DNA of 64,000 bases from Nitrogeniibacter aestuarii (GTDB taxonomy: Bacteria > Pseudomonadota > Gammaproteobacteria > Burkholderiales > Rhodocyclaceae): contig NZ_CP071321.1 of NCBI RefSeq assembly GCF_017309585.1, positions 4,546,001 to 4,610,000 on the forward strand, written 5' to 3'. The stretch's first letter is position 1, and each line of letters begins with the position of its first letter. The notes beneath the pieces were generated by a model that saw only the letters and a list, made by a program, of their open reading frames with translations, did not search any database and had not been told where the DNA came from. Both the position numbers and the translations under genes were made by a program. Shown piece by piece: positions 18,460-27,305 of the stretch.

Positions 18460-19932
18460 ATGCAAACCGGAGTCTGGATCAGCCTGACCGCCTATTTCGT
18501 CGCCATGCTCGGCATCGGCTTCTACGCCTACCGCAAGTCCACAGGCAACTCCGAGGAATACATGCTCGGCGGGCGCAACCTGCCACCCGCCGTGGCGGCC
18601 CTGTCGGCGGGCGCCTCCGACATGTCGGGCTGGCTGCTGCTCGGCCTGCCCGGCGCGCTCTACGCCGCCGGCCTGGTGCAGGCCTGGATCGGCATCGGCC
18701 TGTTCATCGGCGCGCTGATCAACTGGATCGTCGTCGCGCCACGCCTGCGCGAGCAGACCCAGCGCTATGACAACGCGCTGACGATTCCGGAATTCCTCGC
18801 CAACCGCTTCCCGACGCAGGCGGTCGCGCTGCGCATGGTGTCGGCGCTGATCGTGGTGGTTTTCTTCGCGGTCTACACCGCCTCGGGTCTGGTCGCCGGC
18901 GGCAAGCTCTATCTGACGGCCTTCAACGGCAGCTACCAGATGGGCGTCTGGCTCACGCTGGGCGTCGTGCTCGCCTACACCGTGGTCGGGGGCTTTCTGG
19001 CGGTCTGTCTCACCGACTTCGTGCAGGGCTGCATCATGATGCTGGCGCTCATCATCATGCCGGCGGTGGTGCTCTATGCGGGCGACGGCGGCGGCTTCAC
19101 GCAGGCGGGTGAGACCCTGTCGGGGCTGCAGGGCTTCACGCTCTCGTGGTGGAGCAGCGACATGACCGTCATCGGATGGGTCTCCTTGATGGCCTGGGGG
19201 CTGGGTTATTTCGGCCAACCGCACATCATCGTGCGCTTCATGGCGGTGCGCAGCGTGCGCGAGGTGGCCACCGCGCGCAACATCGCCATGGCCTGGATGG
19301 CGATCTCGCTCATCGGCGCCATCGGTGTGGGGCTCTTCGGCCGCGCCTATGTGGAGCGCAACGGCATCACCCTGGCCGACCCGGAGACGATCTTCATCCT
19401 GCTGGCCGAAACGTTGTTCCCGGCGCTGGTCACGGGCTTCCTGTTCGCGGCCCTGCTCGCCGCGATCATGTCCACCGTCTCCAGCCAGCTGCTGGTGTCC
19501 TCCTCGTCACTGGCCGAAGACTTCTACCGGCTGCTGGTCAACAAGCAGGCCAGCGACCGGACCATCGTGAACGTCGGGCGTCTCGCCGTGGTGGCCGTGG
19601 GCCTCGTCGCCGCCATCATTGCCGGCAACCCGGACAGCGAAGTGCTCGGTCTGGTGAGCAACGCCTGGGCGGGCTTCGGCGCCGCCTTCGGGCCGCTGAT
19701 GATCCTCTCACTGACCTGGCGACGCATGACCGGCCTGGGCGCCCTCGCCGGGCTCGTCACCGGCGCGGTGACGGTGATCGTGTGGATTGCGCTGGGCTGG
19801 GGGTCGAGCTTTCTCGGTGGCCCGGGGGTCTATGAAATCATCCCCGGCTTCATCCTCGCCACGCTGGCCATCGTGGGCGTCAGCCTCGCCACCCGTGCGA
19901 ATGGCGAATTCCGGGAAATCACCGGGAGCTGA
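18460..19932 (+). CDS. putP: Sodium/proline symporter
   Basis: A 490-residue member of the solute:sodium symporter family with 13 predicted helices. The N-terminus (YFVAMLGIGFYAYRKSTG, then GGRNLPPAVAALSAGASDMS) and the GQPHIIVRFMAVRS segment match PutP closely. It imports proline with Na+ and feeds PutA, encoded immediately upstream in the same direction. Length is normal for the family. Confidence 0.93.
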   Translation: MQTGVWISLTAYFVAMLGIGFYAYRKSTGNSEEYMLGGRNLPPAVAALSAGASDMSGWLLLGLPGALYAAGLVQAWIGIGLFIGALINWIVVAPRLREQTQRYDNALTIPEFLANRFPTQAVALRMVSALIVVVFFAVYTASGLVAGGKLYLTAFNGSYQMGVWLTLGVVLAYTVVGGFLAVCLTDFVQGCIMMLALIIMPAVVLYAGDGGGFTQAGETLSGLQGFTLSWWSSDMTVIGWVSLMAWGLGYFGQPHIIVRFMAVRSVREVATARNIAMAWMAISLIGAIGVGLFGRAYVERNGITLADPETIFILLAETLFPALVTGFLFAALLAAIMSTVSSQLLVSSSSLAEDFYRLLVNKQASDRTIVNVGRLAVVAVGLVAAIIAGNPDSEVLGLVSNAWAGFGAAFGPLMILSLTWRRMTGLGALAGLVTGAVTVIVWIALGWGSSFLGGPGVYEIIPGFILATLAIVGVSLATRANGEFREITGS

Positions 19933-20017
19933 GCGGCGGCCGGCGGGCAGGCTCCGGGCGGGCCGATAGCGCCAACCTGCCCAACCAACCGCCACGCCGC
20001 CGGTCATGTCACGGTGT

Positions 20018-20479
20018 TCAGGCGCCGGCCACGCGTCCCTGAAGGTCGAACAGGGCATCCACCTCGGCCATGCCCAGCGCGCCGACCTGGGCGCCGGAGT
20101 CATCGAGAATGTCGAAGATGACGCCATCCGGCCCGCCACGGGTGCTGTAGAACACCACCGCGCCCGCGTCGCCACCGCCCTCGGTGTGGATGTCGCCGTC
20201 GGCGGGCGTGAAGGCGTACGCGCCAGCCGGGCGCGCGTCCTGCAACTGTCCGTCTTCGGCGTAGATCCGGTGTTCGCCCGCCATCACCACCATCAGGGTG
20301 TCGGCACGATGCCGGTGGAGGAAGATGCGCGAACCCGGCTCATAGTGCACGCAGAAGTCGGTGGTGCCGCGTTCGCGGTCCACGGCCATGATCGAGTAGG
20401 TGAAACCGGTGAAATCGGGCAGGGCGCGCCAATTGATGCGGTCGGCATTCAGGGCGCGACTCGGGGCAAGGGTGTTCAT
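20018..20479 (-). CDS. Cupin-domain protein
   Basis: A 153-residue single-cupin protein. Motif one is seen in YEPGSRIFLHRHRADTLMVV (two His and Glu-like positions), and motif two in the following Pro-rich strand. ChrR-like and acetylacetone dioxygenase-like cupins share this length. The start at 20479 is chosen over an in-frame upstream codon because GGAG lies 8 nt before it and homology begins there. It converges with putP. Substrate unknown. Confidence 0.7.
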   Translation of the reverse strand: MNTLAPSRALNADRINWRALPDFTGFTYSIMAVDRERGTTDFCVHYEPGSRIFLHRHRADTLMVVMAGEHRIYAEDGQLQDARPAGAYAFTPADGDIHTEGGGDAGAVVFYSTRGGPDGVIFDILDDSGAQVGALGMAEVDALFDLQGRVAGA

Positions 20480-20608
20480 GCAAGACTCCGTGCGGGTTGA
20501 AAACCCCCACAGAATCGCCGCCCCGGCCCCGAAGGCACAGGGCATGCTGCCCACGGCCACGCGGGCATCACGCCTGCATGACCCGGGCATGGGCGCGGGT
20601 ACGCCCCG

Positions 20609-21208
20609 TCAGTCGGCAGCGATCGAGTCCGGCTCGGTCACCGCATCGAGCTTGGCGCGGATGCTGTCCACATCCACCGTCTCCAGGTAGCTCGGGATGT
20701 TCTTCCAGATGCTGTGGTAGCCGTAGCCCCCGTTGAGCATTTCGTCGAGCGCCGCTTCGCGGGTCCATCCCTGCACCACCATGCGGTACATGGCGCTCAC
20801 CAGCCCGGTGCGGTCGGCACCATGCTGGCAATGGAGCAGCACCGGCCCCCGCTGTTCGGCCTCGAGAATGGCGCGCAGCGCACGCACCACCTCGTCGTCA
20901 TCGATGGCCCAGGTGAGCGTGGCCACCCGGACCGTGTCGATCCCCGTGCCACGCAGCAGACGCCGGTCGGAATGAAAGGCACGCAGGCTCACCACGGTAC
21001 GGATACCCAGTGCCGTCAGCTGCGGCAGGTCGTCTTCATCGAGCCGGGCGCTGCGGTAGAACCGGGGTGCGACCTGAAACAGATTGAGTTCATCGTTGAC
21101 CGGGCTCGCCCAGGTGGCGGGGCGTTCCGGCGCGTCAAGGGCCGCCCACAGGGGGCCGGCCGTGAGCGACAACGCGAGGGCGAGGGCATTCAGGAAAGGA
21201 CGGAGCAT
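20609..21208 (-). CDS. Secreted dual-specificity/tyrosine phosphatase
   Basis: 200 residues. A Sec signal peptide (LNALALALSLTAGPLWA, cut near residue 22) is followed by a DSP-like phosphatase domain. HCQHGADRTG (about residues 131-140) is the C-x5-R active site, and the preceding WAIDDDEVV loop is in the place of the general acid. It probably acts in the periplasm. The ATG at 21208 has AGGAG upstream and lies inside the end of the glycosyltransferase gene (19-nt overlap), so the two are co-translated. A lipid or glycolipid phosphate substrate is an inference from that pairing. Confidence 0.82.
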   Translation of the reverse strand: MLRPFLNALALALSLTAGPLWAALDAPERPATWASPVNDELNLFQVAPRFYRSARLDEDDLPQLTALGIRTVVSLRAFHSDRRLLRGTGIDTVRVATLTWAIDDDEVVRALRAILEAEQRGPVLLHCQHGADRTGLVSAMYRMVVQGWTREAALDEMLNGGYGYHSIWKNIPSYLETVDVDSIRAKLDAVTEPDSIAAD

Positions 21209-22353
21209 GAGGCGCTCTCCTGGACAAAGGTGGGTGATAGAACGCGATCGACCACGGCCGCCGCAGCCCGGGGCCGGCCGAGCACGCGTGCCGCCTCGCT
21301 CATGCGGCCGAGCCGCACCGGATCGTCCATGAGTTGCTGCACGCGATAGGCGAGGGTGACCCCATCGACGGCCTTGAGTGCCGCGCCTGCTTCGAGCAGC
21401 AGATCGGCGTTGCGCTCTTCCTGCCCGGGGATGGGGGAATTGACGATCATCGGTCGGCCCATGGCCAGACATTCTGCGGTGGTCAGCCCGCCCGGTTTGG
21501 TGATGACCACGTCGGCGCAGGTCATCAGGCGCTCGACCTGGTGGGTGAAGCCCTGCACCGAGAGTCGGGCACCATAGGTCGGTTGCAGTGCATCGAGCCG
21601 TGCCTTGAGGGCGGCGTTCTTGCCCGTAAGCACGATCAGCTGAAGTGCCGGCACGGTTTCGAGCAGATGCACCGTCACTGCGTCGAGCGCCCCCAGCCCC
21701 TCGCCACCGCCCATGAGCAGGGCCGTCGGGCGTGCCGCCTCCAGGCCCAGTTCCACCATGCAGGTGCTCCGGTCAAGCCGTGTGGCGAAGGCCGGCATCA
21801 GGGGGATGCCGGTCACGTGGATGCGCGCCGGGTCGATGCCCAGGGCGGTGAGCCGGTGGGCGGCTTCATCGCTGGCGACGCCATAACCGCCCATGTCGGG
21901 CACGGCCCACATGCGATGCACGTCAAAGTCGGTCACCTGCAGCCAGATGGGGCAGCCCACCCGTCCCTTGCGGCGCTGGTGGAAGAGGATCTCGGCTGGC
22001 AGGAAATGGGTGCACACGATGGCGTCAGGCTGCCAGCCGTCGATCTCGGCTATCAGTTGCCGTGCGCTGAGGCGTTCCACGGCCCGGCGCAGGCGCTGAC
22101 CCGGGCTGTCGGGCGGGGTGCAGTTGCTCAGGTCGTACAGATATCGCCACACCGAAGGCGCCATGCCGATGAGGCGCAGGTAGACATCGGTGTACAGGGT
22201 GCGAAAGCTGCTGCTCACGAAGTCCATGACGTCCAGGTGACGCACCTGGACGCTGTCGCCCCGGAGTGCCACCGCCGCCTCAATGGCCTCGGCGGCACGG
22301 CGATGGCCTGCGCCGGCAGACACGCTGAGCAGGAGAAGTCGTTGGCCGGTCAT
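21190..22353 (-). CDS. GT28-type glycosyltransferase, diacylglycerol glucosyltransferase/MGDG synthase-like
   Basis: 387 residues, GT-B fold. The N-terminus LLLLSVSAGAGHRRAAEAIE is the MGDG-synthase/UgtP signature (S-x-G-x-G-H). The C-terminal half has LLMGGGEGLGALDAV and VITKPGGLTTAECLAMG, which bind the UDP-sugar. Such enzymes put a hexose on diacylglycerol at the inner membrane. It is the first gene of a pair with the overlapping phosphatase gene. Unusual for Gram-negative chromosomes but known from several Proteobacteria under phosphate limitation; the acceptor is not proven. Confidence 0.83.
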   Translation of the reverse strand: MTGQRLLLLSVSAGAGHRRAAEAIEAAVALRGDSVQVRHLDVMDFVSSSFRTLYTDVYLRLIGMAPSVWRYLYDLSNCTPPDSPGQRLRRAVERLSARQLIAEIDGWQPDAIVCTHFLPAEILFHQRRKGRVGCPIWLQVTDFDVHRMWAVPDMGGYGVASDEAAHRLTALGIDPARIHVTGIPLMPAFATRLDRSTCMVELGLEAARPTALLMGGGEGLGALDAVTVHLLETVPALQLIVLTGKNAALKARLDALQPTYGARLSVQGFTHQVERLMTCADVVITKPGGLTTAECLAMGRPMIVNSPIPGQEERNADLLLEAGAALKAVDGVTLAYRVQQLMDDPVRLGRMSEAARVLGRPRAAAAVVDRVLSPTFVQESASCSVLS

Positions 22354-22467
22354 GTGTAACGGTGTCCGTGTCGCCCGAAAAGGTGCCCAGCATATCAGCG
22401 CTGATGTTCAACATGCCATATTCATGAAGCGTGAAACACATTTCGACGCGACCCGCGTCGGGCGACA

Positions 22468-23184
22468 CTAGGGCAGTCGCATCACCTGCAGGCAGGCGGC
22501 AATGCCGGTGGCGATGCCGTCGGCCATGCGCCGCTGGTAGGCCGGATCGCGCAGTTGCAACTCTTCGGCCCGGTTCTTGATCACGCCGGCTTCGAAGAGC
22601 ACCGCCGGCACCTCAGTGCGGTAGAGCACCACCAGATTGTCGTACCAGTGCACCGTATTGGCCTGATCGGCCCAAGTACGGCGGCGGGCGTTCTTGTCGG
22701 TAGGCACGAATCCCATGCGCTGCAGGCGCGCGCCGATCACCGAGGCACAGGTGAGACTGGCATCGGGGTAGGGGTTGTCGTGCGAGACAAACAGGGAGTG
22801 ACCCGCAAACGCGTCGTTGTAATCGCGCGCCTTGCCCTGCCAGGTCCACGGCTTGAGTTCATGCTCGCTCACCGAATCGTGATGAATGGAGATGAACAGA
22901 TCGGCCCCGGGCACGGCCTTGGGCCGGTCACGCAATGAGGCAATCCTTCCGTCGTCATTCACCAGGTGCGCAGCAATGCCACGACTCATCAAGGCCGCCG
23001 ACACTTCCCTGGCCAGATCGCGGTTGAATTCGAACTCCATCCGCCCACGGGCGCTGGTGGCGCCGCCCGCCGCCAGGGTATGACCCACGTCGACCGCCAC
23101 CACCGGTGCGGCAATGAGCGGAGCACTCGCCAGCATCAGGGCCCAGGCGGCACACACCTGCCCAGCTAAACAGCCTGCTTTCAC
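22468..23184 (-). CDS. N-acetylmuramoyl-L-alanine amidase (Amidase_3)
   Basis: 238 residues. The N-terminal 26 residues form a signal peptide. The catalytic domain has VDVGHT (zinc His), the Glu in GRMEFEFN, ISIHHDS (second His) and FEAGVIKN (catalytic Glu). It cleaves the peptide stem from peptidoglycan in the periplasm. There is no AMIN domain or SPOR domain, so it is a minimal form. The start is GTG at 23184 with AGGAG 10 nt upstream. Confidence 0.87.
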   Translation of the reverse strand: MKAGCLAGQVCAAWALMLASAPLIAAPVVAVDVGHTLAAGGATSARGRMEFEFNRDLAREVSAALMSRGIAAHLVNDDGRIASLRDRPKAVPGADLFISIHHDSVSEHELKPWTWQGKARDYNDAFAGHSLFVSHDNPYPDASLTCASVIGARLQRMGFVPTDKNARRRTWADQANTVHWYDNLVVLYRTEVPAVLFEAGVIKNRAEELQLRDPAYQRRMADGIATGIAACLQVMRLP

Positions 23185-23298
23185 GCGGGTTTCACTCCTG
23201 CTCCCTGTTGATCGCCACGCAAATACGTGTGACTCAAGCCGTGCCCGAAGGTCCGCCTGATCATCTCAACTCCGTTCATTCCGTACCATGGACCGATT

Positions 23299-23510
23299 AT
23301 GGTCCAGGAAGCGCCGTCAAAGCCCCCACCACATGATCGGGCAACGATCCTGATTGTCGATGACGTGCCCGACATCGTGGTCACCATCGGCCGGGTGCTT
23401 CGCGACTACCAGTCGCGTGCGGCCACCTCGGGCGCAGACACGCTCGATTGGGTTCTGCACAGTCGCGTCGATCTGATGCACCTGGATGCGAGCCTCCAGC
23501 GTGACACACC
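23299..23510 (+). pseudogene. Truncated response-regulator receiver domain
   Basis: The first 55 or so residues (ATILIVDDVPDIVVTIGRVL, then DYQSRAATSGADTLDWVLHS) are the N-terminal half of a CheY-like receiver domain with its acidic pair. Similarity stops near the position of the phospho-acceptor Asp. From about 23510 the sequence is the dispersed repeat. The open frame runs on to 23544 only by chance. It is a relic broken by, or decayed next to, the repeat island. Confidence 0.65.
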
Positions 23511-24365
23511 CCATTCCCTCTGTGGTGCCGAGTCGTCCGAATGATCGGCGGAAAAAGTGGCTTCGCTGTCTGAGCCTGAAGGGCGAGTTGGCGAAGTCAC
23601 CTGCTGAGCAGTCGGGCGGCGAGGGGAGCCCGCAGGGCCACGAAATCAGGACGCGCTTCAGGGCGAAAACAGAATGGAATGGTGTTTCGACTCAGCACTG
23701 AACTGATGGGTGAGGCCGTTCAGGTATGAACCGACATTGGCCGGGTTTCGCCCCGGCGGGCGCCTCACTTTCTTGCTTGTGCAAGAAAGTAAGCAAAGAA
23801 GCACAGCCCACGGTCGCGTCGCCTGACGGCGATCCCCAATCGACAAACCCCGGCAGCGGCGTGCTTCGCCAACTCGCCCTGCGGGCTCAGACAGCGAAGC
23901 CCGTTTCTCCGCCCCCGGGGTTCGTCGATTGGCGCTCTCGAGGGCGGAGCGGGCGTGCCATCGTGGTGGGGCCGTAGCCCGGCCGAGCGCAGCGACGCCA
24001 GGAACAACGTCTTGCATAAGAACAAGGTCTCCGTCCGGCACTTTCAATCCCTCTGTCGTGCCGAGTCGTCCGGACGACCGGCAGAAAAAGCGGTTTCGCT
24101 GTCTGAGCCCCGCAGGGGCGAGTTTGCGAAACCGCCCGCCGGGCGTTCGGGCAGCGAGGGCAGCCCGAAGGGCCACGAAAAGCGGGATGCGTCTCTTTGC
24201 CTACTTTCTTGCGCGTCAAGAAAGTAGGTCGCCCCTCAGGGCGAAACCAGCAGCGAAACAAGAATGGAATGGTGTCCCGACTCAGGCGCGATCTGATGCG
24301 TGAGGTCGTTCAGGCACGAACCGCCATTGGCCGGGTTTCGCCCCGCCGGGCGCGGCCATTCACCG
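23510..24365 (+). repeat. Repeat island: tandem A-D units around one composite element
   Basis: An 856-bp stretch without genes. Unit A1 (about 23510-23665) starts with CCCTCTGTGGTGCCGAGTCG and has lost its end hairpin. A direct repeat D follows (about 23668-23762, again at 24261-24355, both beginning AGAATGGAATGGTGT). Between them lies the composite element at 23743-24248. Core hairpins are at 23557-23600, 23871-23902 and 24090-24135. The arrangement suggests repeated insertion or recombination. The small open frames here recur in other copies and are not genes. Confidence 0.8.
23743..24248 (+). mobile_element. Composite MITE-like element, copy 1 (506 bp)
   Basis: Module B (reversed), an 80-bp linker and module A. 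The ends are imperfect inverted repeats of about 55-60 bp, starting GGGTTTCGCCC and carrying the hairpins ACTTTCTTGC/GCAAGAAAGT (23767-23790) and CCTACTTTCTTG/CAAGAAAGTAGG (24200-24228). The whole unit is the reverse complement of the element at 57144-57654. There is no transposase inside, so any movement would need one in trans. The mobile nature is inferred. Confidence 0.6.
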
Positions 24366-24516
24366 CAATGCTGACACCCGACGGGCCGGATAACCCGTCT
24401 TGAATAAGACCGGACTTCAAGCTCGAGACACCCGACACCACACCGTATTTGCATCCCTCCTGCGGGTCTGCCACATTGCCTGCTCAACAATAATTCACCA
24501 CCATCCCGACGCCATC

Positions 24517-25509
24517 GTGAGCACCGACACCCCTTCTCCGCCGCCTGATCTGCCACCGCATCGGCCACGTTATCGGCGTCTGCGCTTGATGTTTCTCATC
24601 GCAATGCTCGGCATTACCACGCCGTGGATCAGCCGGCTCACGGTCGACATGCCCAGGGTGGGCTGGTTGAGCGATCTGGGCAGCCACTGGCAGTGGTTCT
24701 TTGTGCCCGCAGCCATGTTCACCGGCATCTTTGCGTGGCGCGGGCTGGCAAGAATCGTGGCCCTGCTCGCCCTCGGGGCCGGGCTCTACGGCCTGTGGGT
24801 AGTGATGCCGCCACTGGCGGCCAAGGCGGAAGCGGAGGACGCGCCCACCCTCCGCGTGGTCACCGCCAACGTGATGTACACCACGGGCGATCCGGTGGGC
24901 GTGATGGAATGGGCGCTCAGCCAGCGGGCGGACATCATCCTGCTGCAGGAAGTGAACGGAAAATTCGCGCAGACGCTCGAAACCATGACCACCGGCTTCC
25001 CGCATCGTCATCTGCTGGCCCGCGACGACCCCTTCGGTATCGGCATCGTGTCCCGCTACCCCTTGAGTCACAGCGCCGTCGTCACCGGGCCGGGTGGCAT
25101 CCCCATGCTCGAAGCCACCGTCGACACGCCCGATGGCGCCGTGCCGGTGCTGGTCGTCCACCCCTTTCCACCGCTGACCGAGGTTGCCCATCGTGAGCGC
25201 GCCGAGCTGATTCACCTTGTGGATACCCGCGCCGGGAAGACGCCGACACTGATCGTGGGCGGCGATTTCAATGCCACGCCGTGGTCATCGGCCTTCAACG
25301 GCGTCCGCCACCTGGGCATCGCCAGCCGCGGGCTGCCGACCTGGCGGGAAGTCCTGCCGATCGACCATGTGATGGTCGGGTCGGGCTGGGCGCTGAGGAT
25401 GGCTGATCGAGGCCCGGCCAACTGGTCCGACCACCGGCCCTTGGTGGTGGAACTGGCACGCCGGTCTGCAGGTCGTCACGACGACAACAACGCCGCTTCA
25501 CGGCAATAG
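24517..25509 (+). CDS. Endonuclease/exonuclease/phosphatase (EEP) family membrane protein
   Basis: 330 residues from the GTG at 24517. Two or three N-terminal helices (about residues 25-100) anchor a C-terminal EEP domain. RVVTANVMY, LLQEVNGKF, VGGDFNATPWS and NWSDHRPLVVEL are the ordered metal-binding and catalytic motifs (Asn, Glu, Asp-x-Asn, Asp-His). The family covers nucleases, sphingomyelinases and phosphodiesterases; membrane-anchored bacterial members are mostly uncharacterised. I did not use an in-frame start further upstream because it lies next to the repeat island and lacks family features. Confidence 0.8.
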   Translation: MSTDTPSPPPDLPPHRPRYRRLRLMFLIAMLGITTPWISRLTVDMPRVGWLSDLGSHWQWFFVPAAMFTGIFAWRGLARIVALLALGAGLYGLWVVMPPLAAKAEAEDAPTLRVVTANVMYTTGDPVGVMEWALSQRADIILLQEVNGKFAQTLETMTTGFPHRHLLARDDPFGIGIVSRYPLSHSAVVTGPGGIPMLEATVDTPDGAVPVLVVHPFPPLTEVAHRERAELIHLVDTRAGKTPTLIVGGDFNATPWSSAFNGVRHLGIASRGLPTWREVLPIDHVMVGSGWALRMADRGPANWSDHRPLVVELARRSAGRHDDNNAASRQ

Positions 25510-26064
25510 CTGGCTCGGCACGGCACTCGCGTCTGTCGGGCGCTCGCGACCCGGCGCTGACGCCAGGCGTGTATTGACCTGCCGGACAAAGCGCCAGTGC
25601 ACGGCCCAGAGGATGATGGCGATCAGGCTGGCCGTTTTTCCGATCATGCCGGGTGCCAGCGACACAATCTGCGCCACGCACCACCCGATCCCTGAAAACA
25701 GCCCGTTACCTCGAAGGTCGTTCAACTGTGGGTTGGCCGCCGCTTCCCGTTCGATGGAGCGAGCGACGTTGTGGACGATGAAGAAGTCTTCAACAAAGTT
25801 GTAGGGGATCAGGAACATCAGCCAGACCGAGCCCGGGGCGGCCGCACGGCGCTCGGGTGACACCAGTGCCAGCGTGCGTGAGAGATCCCGACAATAGAAG
25901 TAAACGAAAACTAGAAAGACCGCGAACAGCGCAACGGCGCCGCCAACACCGAGCATCTCGAGTTCTTCGAGGAAGCCGCTTCCGTACTGCGGGTAGATGA
26001 ACGGCAGGGAAAACGCCAGCACCACCAGACAGGTGAGGCACATTTTGAGGCTCAACAGTTTCAT
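25498..26064 (-). CDS. Uncharacterised membrane protein
   Basis: 188 residues with about four hydrophobic segments (residues 5-25, 38-57, 80-100 and 130-155). MFLIPYNFVEDFFIVHNV is a notable central segment. I do not recognise a family. The start at 26064 is preferred over an upstream in-frame codon because GAGAG precedes it and a typical N-terminal helix follows. It converges with the EEP gene and overlaps its end by 12 nt. Confidence 0.65.
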   Translation of the reverse strand: MKLLSLKMCLTCLVVLAFSLPFIYPQYGSGFLEELEMLGVGGAVALFAVFLVFVYFYCRDLSRTLALVSPERRAAAPGSVWLMFLIPYNFVEDFFIVHNVARSIEREAAANPQLNDLRGNGLFSGIGWCVAQIVSLAPGMIGKTASLIAIILWAVHWRFVRQVNTRLASAPGRERPTDASAVPSQLLP

Positions 26065-26213
26065 GGCGCTCTCGATGGACAAACGGCGTTGCGTCGTCCC
26101 TTGCACGCCGGACGTCCGCAGATATATGCAAATCGGTTTTCCAGCCATCATATACGCTGGCGACAAATCATGAACTGCGGGCCACTGGCCTGTCAGGCGA
26201 AGACAGCCCCCCC

Positions 26214-26528
26214 TCAGCCACGTTTCAGGTAGTCATCCACCAGCACCTGTGCCTTGAGCAGCATGATGTCCTTGAGCATGCGCACCTTGCGTCCGTGTTC
26301 TTCATGGGCAATGTCGTAGATCTGCTTCTTCAGCGTTTCGTCACAGCCGTCGGGGAAACTCAGCGACCATTGGGTGAAGTATTCGCCGTATCCATCAATG
26401 GTCCTGATCAGCTCGAAACGGATCTTTTCCCGCGTCTTGGGGGGAAGGGCGGCGAGCAAGGCTTCGACATCGGCGTCGTAGTCGTGACCGCGCTGATCGG
26501 GGATGGGGAACTGGATGATCTGTGACAT
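26214..26528 (-). CDS. Hypothetical small protein
   Basis: 104 residues, mostly alpha-helical and charged, no membrane segment or signal. Recognisable features: SQIIQFPIPDQRGHDYDAD at the N-terminus, and a C-terminal helix with KVRMLKDIMLLKAQVLVDD. I do not know the family. Codon use matches neighbours, and it is next to a J-domain gene on the same strand (51-nt gap), so the two may work together. Confidence 0.6.
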   Translation of the reverse strand: MSQIIQFPIPDQRGHDYDADVEALLAALPPKTREKIRFELIRTIDGYGEYFTQWSLSFPDGCDETLKKQIYDIAHEEHGRKVRMLKDIMLLKAQVLVDDYLKRG

Positions 26529-26579
26529 GGTGGCATCCGCTCGGATTGGATGGTGTCGGGGGCCGGCGTACCGTGTGCC

Positions 26580-27113
26580 TCATGCGGCTGCTTTGAGCAG
26601 GGCATCACGTGCGGTGCTCAAACGCACGAACTGCGCATGGCTGCCCCCGGCATCCGGGTGGGCACGCTGCGCCAGACGACGGAAGGCGGCCTTGATCTGG
26701 GCGCGGCCGAGCGCGCCGGTAAGCGGTAGCGCCAGCGCCTCGCGGTGGATTCGGTCGTCCGCGCTCGGCGGGGGTGGCACCGGATGCTGTCGCTGCGAAA
26801 ACCGGGCAAAGGCAGCTTCGGTGCGCCGCTGAGTCTCCTGCCGCAGATGCAGCGATTCGCGCCTCAACGCCGCCTGATCGCGCTGCCAGCGCTGACGGGA
26901 CATGACGATGCAGGCGGCAAACGCGATGCGGCCGCAGCGCTCAAGCGCGTCCAGATCGAAGGGGCCGACCATATCGAACGGTTCGTCCAGCCAGGCCATG
27001 CGCCCGTTCGGCCCCCGCTCGATCACGCCCAGCGCCGCCGTGGTCACCAGCCCATGGTTGCCGTTCCAGATCACCCAGTCTTCATCGCCGGCACCGGAAA
27101 AGAACTCAGACAT
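26580..27113 (-). CDS. Protein with C-terminal J-like domain
   Basis: 177 residues from the ATG at 27113. The C-terminal 60 residues resemble a DnaJ J-domain: IKAAFRRLAQRAHPDAGG has the HPD tripeptide, followed by a helix (FVRLSTARDALL). The N-terminal part (WVIWNGNHGLVTTAALGVIE) is of unknown type, and a charged coiled-coil-like stretch (about residues 70-110) links them. It could be a co-chaperone that brings substrates to DnaK. The upstream in-frame extension is Pro/Arg rich and lacks a ribosome-binding site. Confidence 0.65.
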   Translation of the reverse strand: MSEFFSGAGDEDWVIWNGNHGLVTTAALGVIERGPNGRMAWLDEPFDMVGPFDLDALERCGRIAFAACIVMSRQRWQRDQAALRRESLHLRQETQRRTEAAFARFSQRQHPVPPPPSADDRIHREALALPLTGALGRAQIKAAFRRLAQRAHPDAGGSHAQFVRLSTARDALLKAAA

Positions 27114-27305
27114 GGCGGCCCCCACGGGCGTGAAGACGCCGTTGCGCCCTTGAGGGCGCCACGGCCGAGCGGGCGGCGGAAGGGTTCTTTGAAGCAAACA
27201 CGACAGGAATCGCCTATTTCACTGTGCTGATTCCAGGCGTTGCAATTTGCGCACCAGATCCTCGATGCGTGGCGGACGGCCGCACAGCGGAATCCGTCTG
27301 CTGCG

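Noticed and set aside
24050..24365. Possible CRISPR array in the repeat island
   Set aside because: The repeated units are long (over 90 bp), few, in both orientations and not separated by uniform spacers; no cas genes are present.
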